Shown: positions 47,350-55,825 of the stretch, piece after piece
Position numbering within the stretch: the stretch's first letter is position 1
Layout of the letters: each line of letters opens with the position of its first letter
Source of the DNA: an uncultured Helicobacteraceae bacterium
GTDB taxonomy: Bacteria; Campylobacterota; Campylobacteria; Campylobacterales; Helicobacteraceae
Reading direction: 5' to 3'
Length of the DNA stretch: 63,026 bases
Assembly: GCA_947588965.1 (NCBI GenBank)
Contig: CANQAN010000012.1
Span: forward strand, 1 to 63,026
Translations under genes and position numbers: made by a program
Notes under the pieces: model-generated
What the model was told of the DNA's origin: nothing
What the model saw: the letters and a program-made list of their open reading frames with translations, nothing else
Database searches by the model: none

Positions 47350-48291
47350 CTACACACCCGCGATAGCATAGAGTTGCACAACCCCGACGCATTTTTTAGA
47401 ATCCATAACAACAAGCTCTTTAATCTTATGTTTAAGCATAAGGGATTCTGCTTCACTTATCCTTGCATCTTTAGCGATGGTTTTTGGATTTTTTGTCATA
47501 ATTTCAGAGGCATTGGCGTTGAATTTATCACAACTTAGCGCACGTCTCAAATCACCATCTGTGATGATTCCAAGCAATTCTGTATCACTTAAGACAAGGC
47601 ACATTCCAAGCTTCTTAGAAGTCATTTCTGCAATGAGTTCTTTAAAGGACGTATCGGGCGCGACAATGGGGAGATTTGTGCGTACCATCACATCTTCTAC
47701 GCGCGTGAGCAACTTGCGACCCAAGCTTCCGCCCGGATGGAATAGGGCAAAATCTTCGGGCTTGAAATCTCTTGCGCGCATGAGGGCAATTGCAATCGCA
47801 TCTCCTAAGGCTAAAGTCGCTGTTGTGGAGCTTGTTGGGGCAAGTTGCAGTGGGCAGGCCTCTTTTTTTACAGCAATGCTTAAGAAATAATCACTCTCTC
47901 TTGCAAGAGTGGAATCTTTTTTCCCGCTTAATGCAATGAGGGGAATTTTGCGCATTTTAACGGAAGGAATGAGACGCAATATCTCTTCACTCTCACCCGA
48001 ATTAGAAATCAAAAGCAGGGCGTCATCGCTTCTTAACATACCCAAATCGCCATGCAATGCTTCTGCAGGATGCATAAAGAAGCTAGAAGTTCCTGTGCTT
48101 GCGAGTGTTGCTGCGATTTTTGCTCCGATATGCCCAGATTTTCCCATTCCACTGACGACCAAGCGACCTTTAAGTCCTAAAATCAAGGTAATAACAGCAT
48201 CAAAATTTGCGTCTATTGAAGATTTGAGTCCTAGAATCGCTGCGGATTCTAAGTCAAAAACTTCTTTTGCGATCTCTGTAAATTTGCGCAT
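47350..48291 (-). CDS. kpsF: Arabinose 5-phosphate isomerase (KpsF/KdsD)
   Basis: Interconverts ribulose 5-phosphate and arabinose 5-phosphate, the first step to Kdo for LPS. An N-terminal SIS domain (GMGKSGHIGAKIAATLASTG, MHPAEALHGDLGML, LISNSGESEEIL) is followed by two CBS domains (from about residue 195: MVRTNLPIVAPDTSFKEL, IMTKNPKTIAKDARISEA). At 313 residues it has the usual length. The ribosome binding site is an excellent AAGGAGGTG. It lies 9 nt downstream of the antiporter gene. Confidence 0.94.
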   Translation of the reverse strand: MRKFTEIAKEVFDLESAAILGLKSSIDANFDAVITLILGLKGRLVVSGMGKSGHIGAKIAATLASTGTSSFFMHPAEALHGDLGMLRSDDALLLISNSGESEEILRLIPSVKMRKIPLIALSGKKDSTLARESDYFLSIAVKKEACPLQLAPTSSTTATLALGDAIAIALMRARDFKPEDFALFHPGGSLGRKLLTRVEDVMVRTNLPIVAPDTSFKELIAEMTSKKLGMCLVLSDTELLGIITDGDLRRALSCDKFNANASEIMTKNPKTIAKDARISEAESLMLKHKIKELVVMDSKKCVGVVQLYAIAGV

Positions 48292-48300
48292 TTCACCTCC

Positions 48301-49593
48301 TTATAAGAGAATTGCACAAAATGTTCCACCAAGGATGAGCGGAATATTATACATTAAAAATGTCGGTACACAAGTGTCCCAAATGTGATTGTGTTGCTTG
48401 TCAATATTTAACCCCGCAGTGGGTCCTAATGTGCTATCACTCGCGGGACTTCCCGCATCTCCTAAGGCTCCAGCGATTCCAACAAGCAAAATAATAGCCA
48501 AGGGCGAGAATCCAAGAGCCAAGCCCAAAGGGCAATAAATCGCCGCGATTATCGGAATCGTCCCAAAGGAAGTTCCAATGCCCATAGTTATGAGTAATCC
48601 CACGAGCAACATCATAAGCGCACTGAATAATTTGCCATTTGAGAATGTCGCGACATAATCCACAAGAGTGGCAATCGCGCCCGTTTCTTTTAAAATCGCG
48701 CCAAATCCTGCGGCCACAAGCATGACAAAAGCGATAAAGGACATCATTTTGAATCCCTTTTCCATCACTTCATCAATTTCACTCCAAGGGATTCCGCCAA
48801 AAAGTATCATAAGCAACAACCCGCACAGTCCCCCAAGCGGTAGGGAATGTGTCCATAATTGCACACAAAAAGAAGCCAATGCTCCTATTAAAATGACCCA
48901 ATCTTTGTAGCACATTTTTGTCTGTGTGTGAGGGATTTCTGCATAATACACATCCTTATAGATTCGTGGCTTTCTATAAAACACAAAAATGCCAAGCAAC
49001 AACCCACACAGCATGCAAACCCCACCAATCCACATAACACTTGCAATATCTTCTAAACTTACATTGATGCCATTTTGAACGAGTTGATCGCGTAAAATCG
49101 TGTGAAAAATCAATCCAAATCCAACACCAAAGCTCACATAGGGGGCTTGCAGTCCAAAAGTGAGCGCACAGGCAATGGCGCGTCTGTCAATTTTAAGTTG
49201 ATTCATAAGGGGAATGAGGGGCGGAATCAGAATCGGAATGAAAGCAATATGGACAGGAATGAGATTCTGTGAAAAACAGGCAAAAAATGCTAGAGAGAGG
49301 GCAAACATCAAGCGACGATTCTGTATAAAAGATGCGATGGAATGCACGAGAATATTTGTGAGATTCGTGTGTGCAATCGCACTTGCAAGCGCACCAAGCA
49401 GAATGTAGCTCAATGCAGTCTCTAAATTTCCAGACATTCCAGAGATGAGTGTTTGGATGCTCTTTTCTAATCCTAAGCCTCCAAGAACCCCAGCAACAAG
49501 CGCAGAGATGAGGATTGCCAATAAAACATTAAGTCGCAGAAGACACAATGCGCCCATGAGCAAAATAGACACAACAACGGGGTTTGTCAGCAT
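48301..49593 (-). CDS. Na+/H+ antiporter family membrane protein (NhaC-like)
   Basis: A 430-residue inner-membrane protein with about 11 hydrophobic helices. Family motifs include FFACFSQNLIPVHIAFIPIL, GLQAPYVSFGVGFGL, TMGIGTSFGTIPIIAAIYCP and GALGDAGSPASDSTLGPTAGL, the last two typical of the NhaC/Na_H_antiporter group. Transport of Na+ against H+ is inferred from family; an amino-acid or organic-acid substrate is possible. It precedes kpsF with a 9-nt gap, an operon with no obvious functional link. Confidence 0.86.
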   Translation of the reverse strand: MLTNPVVVSILLMGALCLLRLNVLLAILISALVAGVLGGLGLEKSIQTLISGMSGNLETALSYILLGALASAIAHTNLTNILVHSIASFIQNRRLMFALSLAFFACFSQNLIPVHIAFIPILIPPLIPLMNQLKIDRRAIACALTFGLQAPYVSFGVGFGLIFHTILRDQLVQNGINVSLEDIASVMWIGGVCMLCGLLLGIFVFYRKPRIYKDVYYAEIPHTQTKMCYKDWVILIGALASFCVQLWTHSLPLGGLCGLLLMILFGGIPWSEIDEVMEKGFKMMSFIAFVMLVAAGFGAILKETGAIATLVDYVATFSNGKLFSALMMLLVGLLITMGIGTSFGTIPIIAAIYCPLGLALGFSPLAIILLVGIAGALGDAGSPASDSTLGPTAGLNIDKQHNHIWDTCVPTFLMYNIPLILGGTFCAILL

Positions 49594-49760
49594 TTTTATC
49601 CTTTTGCAGAAAAATCTTTAGTGTATTTTAGTCAATCCTCTCTTAAAAGGGCTTTGAGATTCAAAATTCTGTCTCAAGCACACTAAAAATGCGCAAGTTG
49701 TGTAAAAAGCAGGAATTATAAAATGACAAAAGGTATAAAAACAATCAGAAAGAAAGCATA

Positions 49761-49796
49761 AAGAGCGCGACTCTGCAGATTTGCAAAATCGCTCTT
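49761..49796 (-). terminator. Hairpin downstream of flgL
   Basis: On the minus strand AAGAGCG and CGCTCTT form a 7-bp stem with a 22-nt loop, 8 nt past the flgL stop. A pyrimidine-rich stretch TTTATGCTTTCTTTCTG follows. It is plausible as an intrinsic terminator, though the T run is broken. Confidence 0.4.
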
Positions 49797-49804
49797 AAAG
49801 AGTG

Positions 49805-52468
49805 CTAGATGTAGTTAATGAGAGAGAGTTGAGAGACTCTTCCTATACTACTAAGAACGGCTTGGAAATTCATTGAGAGTGTGCTAAACTTCAAATAAGC
49901 TTCCGCATAATCTGTGTCAATGGTTTCAGAGCGCAGAATTTGTGTTTGTGTAACGAGCATCTCTGTCCTTTCAATAGAGTAAGTGAAGGCATTTCCTTGC
50001 GCACCATTTTTTGTATGTACTTTATTGACATGATCGGCAAGATGATCAAAAACTAAGAGCGCATTTTGTATTCCCGGATTCCGCATAGAAGAATCATAAG
50101 CGGGTGTCCCTCCTGCGCGATATGAGCCTATTTCTAGAGCTTCAATGATTCTGTCAATTTGCTCAAAGAAATTGACATGCGGATCATCGGCGACAATTGC
50201 GCTGTTAGCTTGGAAAGTCAGAGCGGGATGTCCTGTTTGTCCATTTGGCTCCACTCTGCCCTCTGCATTGAGTGTGTAATTATCGCTCGTGCTGTCATAG
50301 AGAGAGAATTCCATTTGTGTTGGAGTTCTGTTGAGATCCTTAACTTGCAATGCACCATTCACATCCAATGAAACAACCACATTGTTTTTGGCATTTCCAA
50401 GCAGATTTTCATAGCCAAGCTTCACAGCAGGATCGCTGAAGTCCGCGCCCCCTGCACCGTTGTTTGTGATAGCTTGCAAATCGCCCGGATTTGAATTGTG
50501 AAGATTTAAAATAATGCCTAGTGTGTCGGCAAGCTGCTGATAAGTGACTTCATCAGCGGGGGTTGGTGTGTCAGAAACTTGCGGAGGATTTCCATTAGAT
50601 TGCAAAATAGGAATCTCAAGTCCGCCGACATTGACACCATTGACTTGCGCGGGAGAATCAATGATAAACACGCTTCCACCATTGCGGAATTCTATTCTTC
50701 CGCTGATGTCTTGCCCTGTTACGTCTTTGACTTCAAAGTTATAAGTATGCCCATCTAATCCTGTTCCTGCGACTTCGGAGAGTTTTGTGTTCATCGTGGC
50801 ATATTCGTTTGTTGCGCGTACGATTTGTGAGACATTTGAAGTGAGTGTTGAGCCATTGCGCGAAAAATCCACCCGATCAAATTCCACAGTATAATCATTG
50901 CGGAATCCCTCAATATTAACACCACCTGATTGTGCTGTGAGTGTAACGCTCAGTGAGCTGTCTCCGATGTAGGGGAGGAACATCTCATCTCTGTCGGGTG
51001 GATTCTTTTTGCTGACATTATTATCAACAACAATGATTTTTCCATCTGTGAATTGTACTTCCACGTCGCCCCCACCATCACTATAGACACGTTGAATCTC
51101 ATCCATAAGATCTTGTACTGTTGTGTCGGGGCCGATTGCGAAGTTTGTAGGGACGACAGCGGCACCAGCTGTGTCTAACGCGGTGTTTGCAGCTGTTCCA
51201 CTAAGTTCAATGGAATCCACACCTGCAGGGAAAATATCCACTAAGCGCGTTGTGGTTCTTGCAAGCTCGTTTGTGTGCGTTCTAAAGGTTGTTGGAATCT
51301 CGTGGATTCTATGATCGTTGTAATCATTGACAGAAGTGATTGCCTCGCTAGAAAATGAGCCTAAAAAGGGGCTTTTCACATAACTATTGACTTTAGCACC
51401 GCTATTGAGAAGAGTGTCAATGTCTAAGACACCCACACCATCTGTTGGGGGATTCACATTAGGATCAAATGTCGCGTTATTAGGGTCTTGATAGCTGCTA
51501 GAAATCATTGAAAATTCAATGTTAGAGCGTCCTCCTGTCAAGTCTCTAATCTCAATTTGCCCCCATTCATTCACGGTAACATCCACGACTTTGCTGATTT
51601 CTGTGTTGCCAAATTCCTTTCCGATTCTATCTAGTAAATCCTGTACTTTTGGAGCTTGAGCCTCATCTGTGTAGGAAATATCCATGGCAAACTTCGCCTT
51701 AAAGGCTGTCCCATCGGGCTTTCTTCCTGTGATATAAAACACTTCGGGATCATTATTGCTTGTGTTGCTGTCATTATCGCCCACCAAGTCGCGCAAAGTG
51801 TCGTTTTCCGTGATATAGACTTCTTCACTCACTCCTGTTGGGTGATCGGGATACATGATAGAGGGATTGAGTTTGCTTTGATTGAATTTTGGTACATTTG
51901 TGGAGATGACACGGTTTGTGTCTCTATCAGAGCTAAAGAATAGCTCATATCCCGTGATATTGTAAGCAACGGAGTTGTGAGAACCAAGCAAGGCCTCAAG
52001 TGCGGCATTGTTTCCGTTGTATGTTCCATTGGCATTGAAAGGCTGTTTTGTAGTGGCTGTCCCAGCGAAGATGAATTCCCCGCCGATAGAAGTGTTTGCA
52101 ATGGACAAAAAGTGATCGCGAATGGCTTTAAGATCCTTTGCGATAGCAAGACGTGATGTTTCGCTGTGCATGTCGTTTGCACCTTGGATAAGCTTTGTTT
52201 TGAAGCTGTCCATAGTCTTTGAGAGTTCGTTGAGGGCTGTGTCTGTGTGTTTTGTGAAAGTGAGGGCGTTCTTTGCGATTTCTTTGCTCTGTATGAGTGT
52301 GTTGATGTTGAAATCTAATGCGAGCGTTTTATTGAAAATTGAGGGGCTTTGATAGCCAAATTGTATTTTAAGTCCGCTCATTTGCGACAAAACATTGCTT
52401 AATTCCCCATAGGTTCTGTCTTGACGGTATTGCATAAGCGTGTATCTTGAGTTTGTTCCAATGCGCAT
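49805..52468 (-). CDS. flgL: Flagellar hook-associated protein 3 (hook-filament junction)
   Basis: FlgL joins hook and filament. The conserved flagellin-like ends are present: N-terminal MRIGTNSRYTLMQYRQDRTYGELSNVLSQMSGLKI and FAGTATTKQPF, and C-terminal LRSETIDTDYAEAYLKFSTLSMNFQAVLSS with ISQLSLINYI-like end (SQLSLINYI). At 887 residues it is long, as in other Helicobacter (about 830), because of a large central insert (about 200-780) rich in DTLRDL and QDLMDEI repeats. A sigma-54 promoter lies upstream and AAGGAG precedes the start. Confidence 0.95.
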   Translation of the reverse strand: MRIGTNSRYTLMQYRQDRTYGELSNVLSQMSGLKIQFGYQSPSIFNKTLALDFNINTLIQSKEIAKNALTFTKHTDTALNELSKTMDSFKTKLIQGANDMHSETSRLAIAKDLKAIRDHFLSIANTSIGGEFIFAGTATTKQPFNANGTYNGNNAALEALLGSHNSVAYNITGYELFFSSDRDTNRVISTNVPKFNQSKLNPSIMYPDHPTGVSEEVYITENDTLRDLVGDNDSNTSNNDPEVFYITGRKPDGTAFKAKFAMDISYTDEAQAPKVQDLLDRIGKEFGNTEISKVVDVTVNEWGQIEIRDLTGGRSNIEFSMISSSYQDPNNATFDPNVNPPTDGVGVLDIDTLLNSGAKVNSYVKSPFLGSFSSEAITSVNDYNDHRIHEIPTTFRTHTNELARTTTRLVDIFPAGVDSIELSGTAANTALDTAGAAVVPTNFAIGPDTTVQDLMDEIQRVYSDGGGDVEVQFTDGKIIVVDNNVSKKNPPDRDEMFLPYIGDSSLSVTLTAQSGGVNIEGFRNDYTVEFDRVDFSRNGSTLTSNVSQIVRATNEYATMNTKLSEVAGTGLDGHTYNFEVKDVTGQDISGRIEFRNGGSVFIIDSPAQVNGVNVGGLEIPILQSNGNPPQVSDTPTPADEVTYQQLADTLGIILNLHNSNPGDLQAITNNGAGGADFSDPAVKLGYENLLGNAKNNVVVSLDVNGALQVKDLNRTPTQMEFSLYDSTSDNYTLNAEGRVEPNGQTGHPALTFQANSAIVADDPHVNFFEQIDRIIEALEIGSYRAGGTPAYDSSMRNPGIQNALLVFDHLADHVNKVHTKNGAQGNAFTYSIERTEMLVTQTQILRSETIDTDYAEAYLKFSTLSMNFQAVLSSIGRVSQLSLINYI

Positions 52469-52513
52469 TTTTTCTCCTTAGTCATAAAAATTGCAAAGAG
52501 TTTATGAGATAAT

Positions 52514-52530
52514 AAGCAAAATTTATTCCA
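52514..52530 (-). promoter_or_regulatory. Sigma-54 promoter of flgL
   Basis: On the minus strand TGGAAT-N5-TTGCTT matches the -24/-12 consensus TGGCAC-N5-TTGCW. It sits 46 nt upstream of the flgL ATG. In H. pylori flgL belongs to the RpoN-dependent middle flagellar class. Confidence 0.75.
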
Positions 52531-52623
52531 TTTTTGGATTCTGCTTGTGCGCATATTGGCACAAGTAAAATTAATGCAATGATAATATTTTTGATTCTCA
52601 AGGGCAGAATTCCACTTGCGTGG

Positions 52624-55137
52624 CTATTCTGCACCTTTTGGAGCACTGAAAGCTGTGATGGGTGGTGGTGTGCCTTCGTATTTTTCAAGATTGACAAGCC
52701 CTGTGTGTGCGATGTTTCCGTTGGCGAGTTTTGAAGTGGGCTGATCTAGAGTGAGGACATTTGCAGAACCATATTTACAAAGTCCCTTTTCATCGGGATC
52801 ATACCATCCCCCCTCACAAAGTCTCACAACGCCCTCCATAATGTCATTACTGACACGCGCACCCGCTAGAACTTCTCCCCTCTTATTAAACACACGTACA
52901 ATGTCGCCATTTTTGATGTTGAGCTTTTTTGCATCTTTAGAATTAATCAAAATAGGTTCTCTTCCTTTTATCGTATAAGTGTCTCTTAGGCTTGTGTGGC
53001 ACATTTGAGAGTGCAGACGATTTGCGGGATGGCTTGTGAGTAAATGGAAAGGCGCCTCTTTGGTCGCATTGCCCAGATATTCAATGGGTTCAAACCAGCT
53101 TGGATGTGCCTTGCAATCCTTATAGTTGTATTTTTCAATCGTTTTTGAATAGATTTCAATCAAGCCTGATTCTGTCCCTAATGCATTGAGGATAGGATCT
53201 TCAATGAAATCTTGGAATCTCACCCATTCTAAACTCTCGATGTTTGCATCAAATTTGATGGGTTGATTTTGCGACCAAAACTCCTCAAAGCTTGGCATAG
53301 GTGTCGCAAACTCCGTTCCATAAGCTTTTGTTTGCTTTAAAGCGCTCTCATAAAATTCCTTAATGAAATCCTTTGCGCTCTTGCCATTTTCGCTGAAGGC
53401 TTCATAGACTTTCTCTCCATAGACCTTACAAATATCTGCAAAAATCTCATAATCATCGCGACTCTCTCCTTCGGGCAAGACGGCTTGTTTCATGGGGACG
53501 ATAAACATATTAGAATAATCGCCCGCCATTGTGATGTCATCTCTCTCATAAGGGGAAGTTGCAGGGAGGATGATGTCTGCCATTTTTGCTGTCGGCGTCC
53601 AATAGATTTCATTGACAACGACCGTTCGTGGCTTCCTCCAAGCTTTGATGTTTGTGTTTGTGTCTTGATGATGCACGATAGGATTCCCTCCCACCCAATA
53701 GATAAAGTCTATATCGGGATAGGTGATTTCTGTGCCATTGTGTTGAATCTTTTTGTGAGGATTTAAGAGTGCATCGGCAACCCTTGCTAGAGGGAAAGAG
53801 ACACTTGCTGCATTTTGCAACCACTCTGCACCACTCAAGCTTTCGCTTGTCTTTGAGAGACCTTGAAATTTACCGTTTTTCCAAATCCCAACGGGTCCTG
53901 CGGTGATTCCACCTATGACGCCACCCTTGCAAGTTGGGACACCCCCATTGCTGTAGTGATAGCTTAGCCCGAATCCACCGCCCTTTGTACCGATTTGTCC
54001 AATCATAGAGGCAAGTGTGACGAGCATCCAATGTGCTTGTTCGCCATGATGGGCTCTTTGCATTGCCCAGCCACTCATCATCATAGTTGGGGCATCATAG
54101 AAACTTTCGGCTAATTCTTTGATTGTACTCTCATGGATTCCACAAATCTCACTTGCCCATTTGACATCCTTTGCGATTCCATCTTCTTTGCCTAAGAGAT
54201 AGTCCTTGAACTTTTCAAAGCCTGTTGTGTAGGTTTCTAAAAACTCATAATTGACTTTATTGACATTGATTAAATGAGATGCCATTCCGAGCATGAGGGC
54301 TACATCGGTGTTTGGTCGCGGGGCGATCCAGCGCGCATTGAGGAATTTGCAAGTCTCTGTGCGTACGGGATCTATGCAGATGACTTTGATTTTGCTTTTT
54401 TTGAGCTTTTCAAAATATTCCAGCCCCTTTTGTTCTGTCGCTGTCCAAGAGATTCTTAGTGTTGATAGTGGATCGGCTCCCCATATGACGATATTTTTTG
54501 AATGTTTGAGGAGATTTTCCCAAGAAGTTTGTTGCTCATACACTTCTATACTTCCAAGCACATAGGGCATAATCACCTGTGAAGCCCCTGTGGAATAATC
54601 TCCCGTGACGCCGACGAATCCCCCTGTAACATTTAAGAAGCGGTGCAAGAGGATTCTTGAATTTTGCATATTTCCGCTTGACTTCCAGCCATAACTTCCA
54701 CCAAAAATCGCGTTTGTACCCTTTTTGTCCCGTGTCTTTTTGAGTTCTCTTGCGACAAGCTTGATAGCCTCTTCATAGCTCACGCGCACAAATTCTTCTT
54801 TGCCCCTTAGCTCTCTTTTAGGATTGTCGGGATTTTCTAGATAGCTCTTGCGCACGTAGGGATATTTGACCCTTGATTTATAAATCATATCGGGTGTGTA
54901 ATGCTGTAGAGGATTGTCCATTTTTGTGATTTTTTCATAGGGTTCTGATTTGACAACTCTGCCATCTTTAATGGTGAGTTTTAGGATTCCCCAATGTGCA
55001 GCGGTGATGATTGTTCCGTTTTTTACAATTCCTGAATAAGTTTTTGGCGCTCCCTTTGCATTCATTGCGTAAGGAATAAAAGGCAGCACGCTAAAACCTG
55101 CGCCGATTTTGAGAAATTTTCTTCTGTCTAGACTCAT
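52624..55137 (-). CDS. torA: TMAO/DMSO-type molybdopterin reductase
   Basis: A periplasmic reductase of the DMSO reductase family. A Tat signal (DRRKFLKIGAG) opens the 837-residue protein. The Mo-ligating serine falls at S182 in TGDYSTGASQVIMPYVLGS, the serine-type site of TMAO, DMSO and biotin-sulfoxide reductases, and no [4Fe-4S] cysteine motif is present at the N-terminus. The molybdopterin-binding C-terminal domain contains SHPANRLHSQMCHT and LCEGGWYDPD. It overlaps the cytochrome gene by ATGA, like Campylobacter jejuni Cj0265c-Cj0264c. The physiological oxidant is inferred as TMAO or DMSO. Confidence 0.92.
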   Translation of the reverse strand: MSLDRRKFLKIGAGFSVLPFIPYAMNAKGAPKTYSGIVKNGTIITAAHWGILKLTIKDGRVVKSEPYEKITKMDNPLQHYTPDMIYKSRVKYPYVRKSYLENPDNPKRELRGKEEFVRVSYEEAIKLVARELKKTRDKKGTNAIFGGSYGWKSSGNMQNSRILLHRFLNVTGGFVGVTGDYSTGASQVIMPYVLGSIEVYEQQTSWENLLKHSKNIVIWGADPLSTLRISWTATEQKGLEYFEKLKKSKIKVICIDPVRTETCKFLNARWIAPRPNTDVALMLGMASHLINVNKVNYEFLETYTTGFEKFKDYLLGKEDGIAKDVKWASEICGIHESTIKELAESFYDAPTMMMSGWAMQRAHHGEQAHWMLVTLASMIGQIGTKGGGFGLSYHYSNGGVPTCKGGVIGGITAGPVGIWKNGKFQGLSKTSESLSGAEWLQNAASVSFPLARVADALLNPHKKIQHNGTEITYPDIDFIYWVGGNPIVHHQDTNTNIKAWRKPRTVVVNEIYWTPTAKMADIILPATSPYERDDITMAGDYSNMFIVPMKQAVLPEGESRDDYEIFADICKVYGEKVYEAFSENGKSAKDFIKEFYESALKQTKAYGTEFATPMPSFEEFWSQNQPIKFDANIESLEWVRFQDFIEDPILNALGTESGLIEIYSKTIEKYNYKDCKAHPSWFEPIEYLGNATKEAPFHLLTSHPANRLHSQMCHTSLRDTYTIKGREPILINSKDAKKLNIKNGDIVRVFNKRGEVLAGARVSNDIMEGVVRLCEGGWYDPDEKGLCKYGSANVLTLDQPTSKLANGNIAHTGLVNLEKYEGTPPPITAFSAPKGAE

Positions 55138-55709
55138 TTTGTCTCCTTAGAATCTTTGGAATTTTTTTGTAAATATTGCGTGATAAGCCATCGGTCCTTT
55201 TTGTCAATCCCTGTTCGATCAACCATGGATTTGAATGTCGCAGCCCATTGATTTGCGGTGAATTCTTGCTCTTTGTGAGCGGTATGACAGATTCCGCAAT
55301 TTTCGAGATAAATGTTCTGTGCGCGATGCAACATGTCTTTATCATCTCTCTCAAAATTTCCTTTTTCTGCCCACACTTCAAGGCTGACTTTATCCCACTT
55401 GCCTCCCTTTCCTGCGATACGTTTTTTGAAATTGAGTTTTGTGTTTTTGCTAAAGGCCGCGACGATAATCCTCTGACGATCATTGTAGTACAGCACAAAG
55501 GGTGCCTTTGGATTCACAAAGCCATCAAGAGAGATTTTGATTCTATCCTTGCTCTCTTCAATGATAGAAAAGCCATTTGTAGGGAGGAGCCTCCCGCTTA
55601 CCCTTGTGTCATTTGGTGTCAAAAAGAGCGAAATAACTTCTGCGCTGTAGTTGAGATCCTTTGCAAACAAGCCCACACAGAGCAATGCCAGCATAACAAC
55701 AACTTTCAT
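55134..55709 (-). CDS. Monohaem c-type cytochrome, electron donor to TorA
   Basis: A 191-residue secreted cytochrome with signal peptide MKVVVMLALLCVGLFAKD. One haem-binding CGICH lies near residue 138, within LENCGICHTAHKEQEFTANQW. The N-terminal 100 residues form a beta-rich domain. Like TorC or Cj0265c it should carry electrons from the quinol pool to the reductase. I prefer ATG 55709, with AAGG 9 nt upstream, over ATG 55718. The stop overlaps torA by 4 nt. Confidence 0.88.
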   Translation of the reverse strand: MKVVVMLALLCVGLFAKDLNYSAEVISLFLTPNDTRVSGRLLPTNGFSIIEESKDRIKISLDGFVNPKAPFVLYYNDRQRIIVAAFSKNTKLNFKKRIAGKGGKWDKVSLEVWAEKGNFERDDKDMLHRAQNIYLENCGICHTAHKEQEFTANQWAATFKSMVDRTGIDKKDRWLITQYLQKNSKDSKETK

Positions 55710-55741
55710 CTCATTCATCCTTCTTGTTGATTTTGTCTGTA

Positions 55742-55747
55742 ATTATA
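55742..55747 (-). promoter_or_regulatory. -10 box of the cytochrome-torA operon
   Basis: On the minus strand TATAAT in TGAGTATAATTACAG lies 32 nt upstream of ATG 55709. Confidence 0.6.
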
Positions 55748-55773
55748 CTCAAAAATTTAGTTTAAATTTATGT

Positions 55774-55779
55774 TAGAAT
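55774..55779 (+). promoter_or_regulatory. Probable -10 box of the formyltransferase-like gene
   Basis: TAGAAT in TATGTTAGAATTGCG lies 46 nt upstream of ATG 55826. Confidence 0.45.
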
Positions 55780-55825
55780 TGCGATTTATTTTTAGTCGTG
55801 TGTGCGGTGGGGAAGGGGTGAATAT

